In this document: piece by piece, positions 60,935-64,000 of the stretch | Numbering within the stretch: the stretch's first letter is position 1 | How the letters are laid out: every line of letters starts with the position of its first letter | Source of the DNA: Paenibacillus taichungensis | Lineage (GTDB): Bacteria; Bacillota; Bacilli; Paenibacillales; Paenibacillaceae | NCBI RefSeq assembly: GCF_003287275.1 | Contig: NZ_QEVW01000005.1 | Span: 186,001 to 250,000 of the forward strand | DNA: 64,000 nt | Direction of reading: 5' to 3' | The notes under the pieces: model-generated | Seen by the model: only the letters and a program-made list of their open reading frames with translations | What the model was told of the DNA's origin: nothing | The model's database searches: none | Program-made: the position numbers and the translations under genes

Positions 60935-61071
60935 GAATTAAATTTAATATATCATCGGCCTTTATACGTGTACAGCTTTTTGTCTGTATCGGATGATATG
61001 ATTTCAATATCAAATCCTGAAATCGTCGAGATCATTTAATTTCAACTTTTACACTATATAAATCGAAAAAA

Positions 61072-61094
61072 GCCGCAGTGATAAACACCGCAGC
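61072..61094 (-). terminator. Intrinsic terminator of the YitT gene
   Basis: Minus-strand stem GCTGCGGTG/CACTGCGGC (two wobble pairs) with a 5-nt loop and six T, about 25 nt past the stop. Confidence 0.8.
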
Positions 61095-61119
61095 TCCTTA
61101 ATTCCTTATATACGCTTCA

Positions 61120-61959
61120 TTACGATTTGGACAATTCGATGAACCCTTCACCAAATACGTCACGCACGTCATGGATCGTTATGAAAGCAATTTCGTCCTC
61201 CGCTCGCACAATCTTCTTCAGCATTGGAACTTCTTGTTTGCTAATAACAATATATAAGATCTCTTTCGGGTTCTTTGTATAGTAGCCATGGCCGGACAGA
61301 ACGGTGACTCCCCGATCCATCTTCTCAATGACCTGTTGAGCAATGGCGTCCTGCTTGGTAGATATAATCGTAACTGCTTTTTTCGGATTGAGCCCTTCAA
61401 TAATGAACTCCATCGTTTTGGTGCCGACGAACAGCATGACAATCGTACACATCAAACCTTGCGGCCCTATAATGAAGAAAGACGAGAATGCCACGATCAG
61501 ATCGAAGAATAACAGTCCATAACTGATGTTCCAATCCAGATATTTGTTGGCAAGACGGGCCAGAATAACCGTACCCGCCGTTGTACCACCTACTCTAACA
61601 ATCAAGCCGATACCCAGACCGGCAAATAATCCACCAAAAATAGTATTAATCCAGAGCTCGTCCGATGCAATCGTCCAGCTCTCGGTCAGGTGCAGGAACA
61701 GCGAGTTGAATACCACCGCAATAATGGTATACACGGTTGTCGTTCTGTCCAGAAACTTGTACCCCACAATCAGCAGGATACCATTCAGGAGCAAGTTCAT
61801 CAGTCCTGGAGACCATTCAAAAAGGTAATACAAAATAATAGTAATCCCTGTAACGCCGCCTTCAGCCAAATCATTCGGGATGACGAACAGGTTTACTGCA
61901 AGTGCAAACAGAAATGCACCCGCCATAATAAATAGAATATCCGTTATTCTTTTCTTCAT
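61120..61959 (-). CDS. YitT family membrane protein (DUF161-DUF2179)
   Basis: About 279 residues. Five to six membrane helices (about 8-170) with VIPNDLAEGGVTGITIILYYLF and LIVRVGGTTAGTVILARL match the YitT_membrane (DUF161) core. The C-terminal 80 residues (KKAVTIISTKQDAIAQQVIEKMDRGVTVLSGHGYYT) match the soluble DUF2179 domain. Function is unknown; similar proteins occur in most Firmicutes in several copies. GGAG precedes the tandem ATGs at 61962 and 61959. The frame is open to 61980. Confidence 0.9.
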   Translation of the reverse strand: MKKRITDILFIMAGAFLFALAVNLFVIPNDLAEGGVTGITIILYYLFEWSPGLMNLLLNGILLIVGYKFLDRTTTVYTIIAVVFNSLFLHLTESWTIASDELWINTIFGGLFAGLGIGLIVRVGGTTAGTVILARLANKYLDWNISYGLLFFDLIVAFSSFFIIGPQGLMCTIVMLFVGTKTMEFIIEGLNPKKAVTIISTKQDAIAQQVIEKMDRGVTVLSGHGYYTKNPKEILYIVISKQEVPMLKKIVRAEDEIAFITIHDVRDVFGEGFIELSKS

Positions 61960-62053
61960 CATGCACTCCATCCAATCCATCAGAAAATCAACCTATCAAC
62001 CAATTTCATAAGTTGTCATAACCACTCAATGATAGATTCTACCATGCCATGAA

Positions 62054-62083
62054 CAAAATTTGTATACATAATACAAATTGTTG
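62054..62083. promoter_or_regulatory. Extended palindrome upstream of the YitT gene
   Basis: AATTTGTAT-ACATA-ATACAAATT with outer CAA/TTG arms gives 12 of 13 matching positions per side. It lies about 95 bp upstream of the YitT start and shares a TACAAATTGT core with the palindrome at 28314. Confidence 0.45.
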
Positions 62084-62152
62084 CGCGAATTGTACAAAGG
62101 AATTCGAAATCCGTGCTTATTTAGGCTATATAAAGCAGTTTAACTTCATCCA

Positions 62153-62172
62153 CCCATGACAAATGTCATGGG
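62153..62172. promoter_or_regulatory. DesR-like operator upstream of des
   Basis: CCCATGACA-AA-TGTCATGGG is a perfect 20-bp inverted repeat 164 bp upstream of the desaturase start. An additional GTCATTGATATTCAT follows. This fits the phospho-DesR activation site arrangement of the Bacillus des promoter. Confidence 0.68.
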
Positions 62173-62335
62173 TCGTCATTGATATTCATCATTACAGTGT
62201 ACTGACGTTTATGACTTACTGTACTGGATGCATTCTTATACAATGATAAAAACGCCTCACTTGGAGACATCTTCCCAGGAAGCGTTAGGTTATAACTGAT
62301 TACAGTTATTAACCATTGAAGGAGGACGTACGTCA

Positions 62336-63394
62336 ATGAGCAGATCCAAGGAAATGGCGCTAAAAAAAGAAGTCACCCCTTATGAGAAAAACAATCTTCG
62401 CCTGAGTATTCAACAATTAGTGAATTCCATACTGCCATTATTATTATTATGGGCCGCAGCGTACTATAGCTTGTCTGTGTCCTACTGGTTAACATTTCCG
62501 ATTGCTCTCGTAGCCTCGGGATTTGTACTTAGAACGTTTATCATCTTCCATGACTGCTGTCATGGTTCATTCTTTAAAAGCAAACGTGCCAACGACATTC
62601 TCGGCACCATTACAGGGGTATTAACCCTGACGCCTTACCTGCAATGGAAAAACGAGCACTCCATTCATCACGCAACCAGCAGCAATCTCGACAAACGTGG
62701 TGTTGGCGATATCTGGGTTATGACCGTTGAAGAATACAAAACAGCTTCCCCTTGGGGTCGTCTCTTCTATCGTATTTATCGTAATCCGTTTGTCATGTTT
62801 GGTATTGGTCCCATTTATGTATTCCTGTTCGCTTACCGTTTTAACCGTAAAGGTGCAAGACGCAAAGAACGTATGAATACTCATCTGACTACAGTGTTAA
62901 TCGTAGCCCTCTATGCCTCCATGTGTTGGTTGATCGGCTGGCAGGCTTTTGTACTGGTGCAAGCACCCGTATTTTTCTTCTCCGGTTTCTTCGGTATCTG
63001 GCTGTTTTACGTACAGCATCAATTCGAAGATACGTATTTTGAACATGAAGATGAGTGGAGTTATGTAAAAGCAGCTGTAGAAGGTAGCTCATATTACAAA
63101 CTGCCGAAACTGCTGCAATGGATTAGTGGCAATATCGGGTTCCACCATGTGCATCACTTGAGCCCACGTGTTCCCAACTATTATTTGGAAGAAGCACATA
63201 ACGCAACACCGCCTTTGCAGAAGGCAACAACGATTACACTGCGTTCCAGTCTGGCTGCCCTGCGCTTCCGTCTGTGGGACGAAGAATCCAAGCGTTTCAT
63301 CAGCTTCGGCGAGATCAAAACGTTATCCCGCAAGCCTTACGTTCAACCGCCTATTCGAGTAAACAACCAAGCGGGTCTGACAGAGAAGCCTTAA
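62336..63394 (+). CDS. des: Membrane fatty-acid (acyl-lipid) desaturase
   Basis: 352 residues with four membrane segments. The three histidine boxes of the di-iron site are HDCCH (72-76), HSIHH (108-112) and HHVHH (270-274). It closely resembles B. subtilis Des, which introduces a cis double bond at delta-5 in phospholipid acyl chains to restore membrane fluidity after cold shock. AAGGAGG precedes the ATG by 11 nt. The upstream DesR-like palindrome and the downstream desK indicate control by the DesK/DesR thermosensor pathway. Confidence 0.94.
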   Translation: MSRSKEMALKKEVTPYEKNNLRLSIQQLVNSILPLLLLWAAAYYSLSVSYWLTFPIALVASGFVLRTFIIFHDCCHGSFFKSKRANDILGTITGVLTLTPYLQWKNEHSIHHATSSNLDKRGVGDIWVMTVEEYKTASPWGRLFYRIYRNPFVMFGIGPIYVFLFAYRFNRKGARRKERMNTHLTTVLIVALYASMCWLIGWQAFVLVQAPVFFFSGFFGIWLFYVQHQFEDTYFEHEDEWSYVKAAVEGSSYYKLPKLLQWISGNIGFHHVHHLSPRVPNYYLEEAHNATPPLQKATTITLRSSLAALRFRLWDEESKRFISFGEIKTLSRKPYVQPPIRVNNQAGLTEKP

Positions 63395-63487
63395 CTCTGT
63401 CGGATTCGTTTTCTTGTATTCAGGCTAAAGTCGTGCTACAGTCAGGCTAAGTTTGAGTACAATGCAAGTCCGAGGAGGAGAATTTTC

Positions 63488-64000
63488 ATTCAAAAGTGGA
63501 TGCAGCTCTTTTATAAAAATACAGGTTTAAATCCTTATGTATGGCTCGTCTTTTTTATCCTTCCCTTCTATTATATTTCACAATATTCCAAATTGTGGCC
63601 CATGGTTGCGGGGATTTTCATCATTCTGTTCTTCTTTGTTTGTTATCTGCTTGCCTTCATCACAAAGGGCTGGCAGGTCTATATGTGGATTGGATTGTTG
63701 ATCGCCATATCGATAACGATGACCATCGCTTATGATTATGCCTATTTCTCATTGTTTCTTGCTTTTTTTATTGGGAATATTAAAAATAAAGCCGGTTTCT
63801 TCACCCTCTATTCGGTGAACTTGGCAGCCAGTTTTCTAACCATTAATTATAGTTTCATCAAACAGAGCACCCTGCTACTCAGTCAGTTCCCGTTTGTATT
63901 CATTAGTTTGATGGCATCCATTCTGCTTCCGATCAGTACGTATAACAAAAATAAGCGTGAACAGCTGGAAGGCCAACTGGAGAATGCAAACAAAAGGCTG
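63488..64000 (+). CDS. desK: Sensor histidine kinase DesK, N-terminal part (continues past the window)
   Basis: The frame from 63488 encodes five membrane segments (IQKWMQLFYKNTGLNPYVW, then the LVFFILPFYYISQY, MVAGIFIILFFFVCYLLAF, and KGWQVYMWIGLL helices) and the linker NKNKREQLEGQLENANKRL. This matches DesK of B. subtilis, the membrane-thickness thermosensor that phosphorylates DesR. An excellent site GAGGAGGAG ends at 63480. The only codon at a proper distance is ATT (63488); the first ATG in frame is 63500, 19 nt away. A non-canonical ATT start is therefore suggested. The catalytic domains are beyond the window. Confidence 0.86.
   Translation, partial: MQKWMQLFYKNTGLNPYVWLVFFILPFYYISQYSKLWPMVAGIFIILFFFVCYLLAFITKGWQVYMWIGLLIAISITMTIAYDYAYFSLFLAFFIGNIKNKAGFFTLYSVNLAASFLTINYSFIKQSTLLLSQFPFVFISLMASILLPISTYNKNKREQLEGQLENANKRL

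Noticed and set aside
62260..62335. Cold-shock RNA thermometer in the des 5' leader
   Set aside because: AACGC/GCGTT arms can pair, but the enclosed structure is weak and the operator already explains cold control.

Overview
The window looks like chromosomal DNA of a Paenibacillus-type Firmicute. The GC content is moderate, Shine-Dalgarno sequences are strong (AAGGAGG type), and TTG and GTG starts are frequent. Gene families typical of the group include a Bce-type peptide-resistance module, a DesK/Des cold-membrane system, an SgrR-like solute-binding regulator, a DUF4173 membrane protein and an acetamidase with a stalk-like tail. I see no rRNA, tRNA, CRISPR array, prophage or complete insertion sequence. 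Gene calls are from protein motifs and ribosome-binding sites read by eye; no database search was run.

Layout. 1-6.7 kb: the end of a VanY-type carboxypeptidase, a TetR/hydrolase divergent pair, a nitroreductase, a leucine-rich-repeat protein, a GyrI-like protein and an M29 aminopeptidase. 6.8-12.4 kb: an acyl-CoA synthetase, an aldo/keto reductase with a divergent AraC regulator, an Asp23/Gls24 protein and an AI-2E-family permease. 12.4-21.4 kb: an OmpR-type two-component system, an HpaB-type flavin monooxygenase, a palindromic repeat element, and a complete BceRS-BceAB module with a matching BceR-type operator. 21.5-31.1 kb: lipoprotein NagZ, secreted acetamidase, Lrp regulator, Old Yellow Enzyme, a BNR-repeat secreted protein, and a butanediol dehydrogenase divergent from a LacI regulator that probably controls it. 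31.2-37.1 kb: a 2-hydroxyacid dehydrogenase, TetR/MFS divergent pair, small proteins and an HD-GYP phosphodiesterase. 37.3-45 kb: a UbiD decarboxylase, a MacB-like ABC plus two-component operon, and an MTA/SAH deaminase-like amidohydrolase. 45-49.7 kb: a reductase/methyltransferase operon divergent from a LuxR regulator, then a YidC insertase preceded by a leader ORF. 49.8-64 kb: DUF4173 protein, SgrR-like regulator, PadR plus prefix-domain SEDS protein, a P-loop kinase-like protein, a TerD-like large protein, a sugar isomerase/ROK pair, a YitT protein, and the fatty-acid desaturase followed by the start of DesK.

The most interesting observation is at 49386-49736. A small ORF with one N-terminal membrane segment and an Arg-rich then acidic C-terminal motif lies immediately upstream of a YidC-family insertase gene and overlaps it. 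A perfect 9-bp hairpin buries part of the yidC ribosome-binding site, and its 5' arm lies just downstream of the acidic motif. This is the architecture of the MifM/YidC2 translational-arrest sensor of Bacillus subtilis, with little sequence resemblance. Other notable items are a 194-bp nested palindrome, paired operators for several local regulators, a structured leader before nagZ and a probable ATT start for desK.
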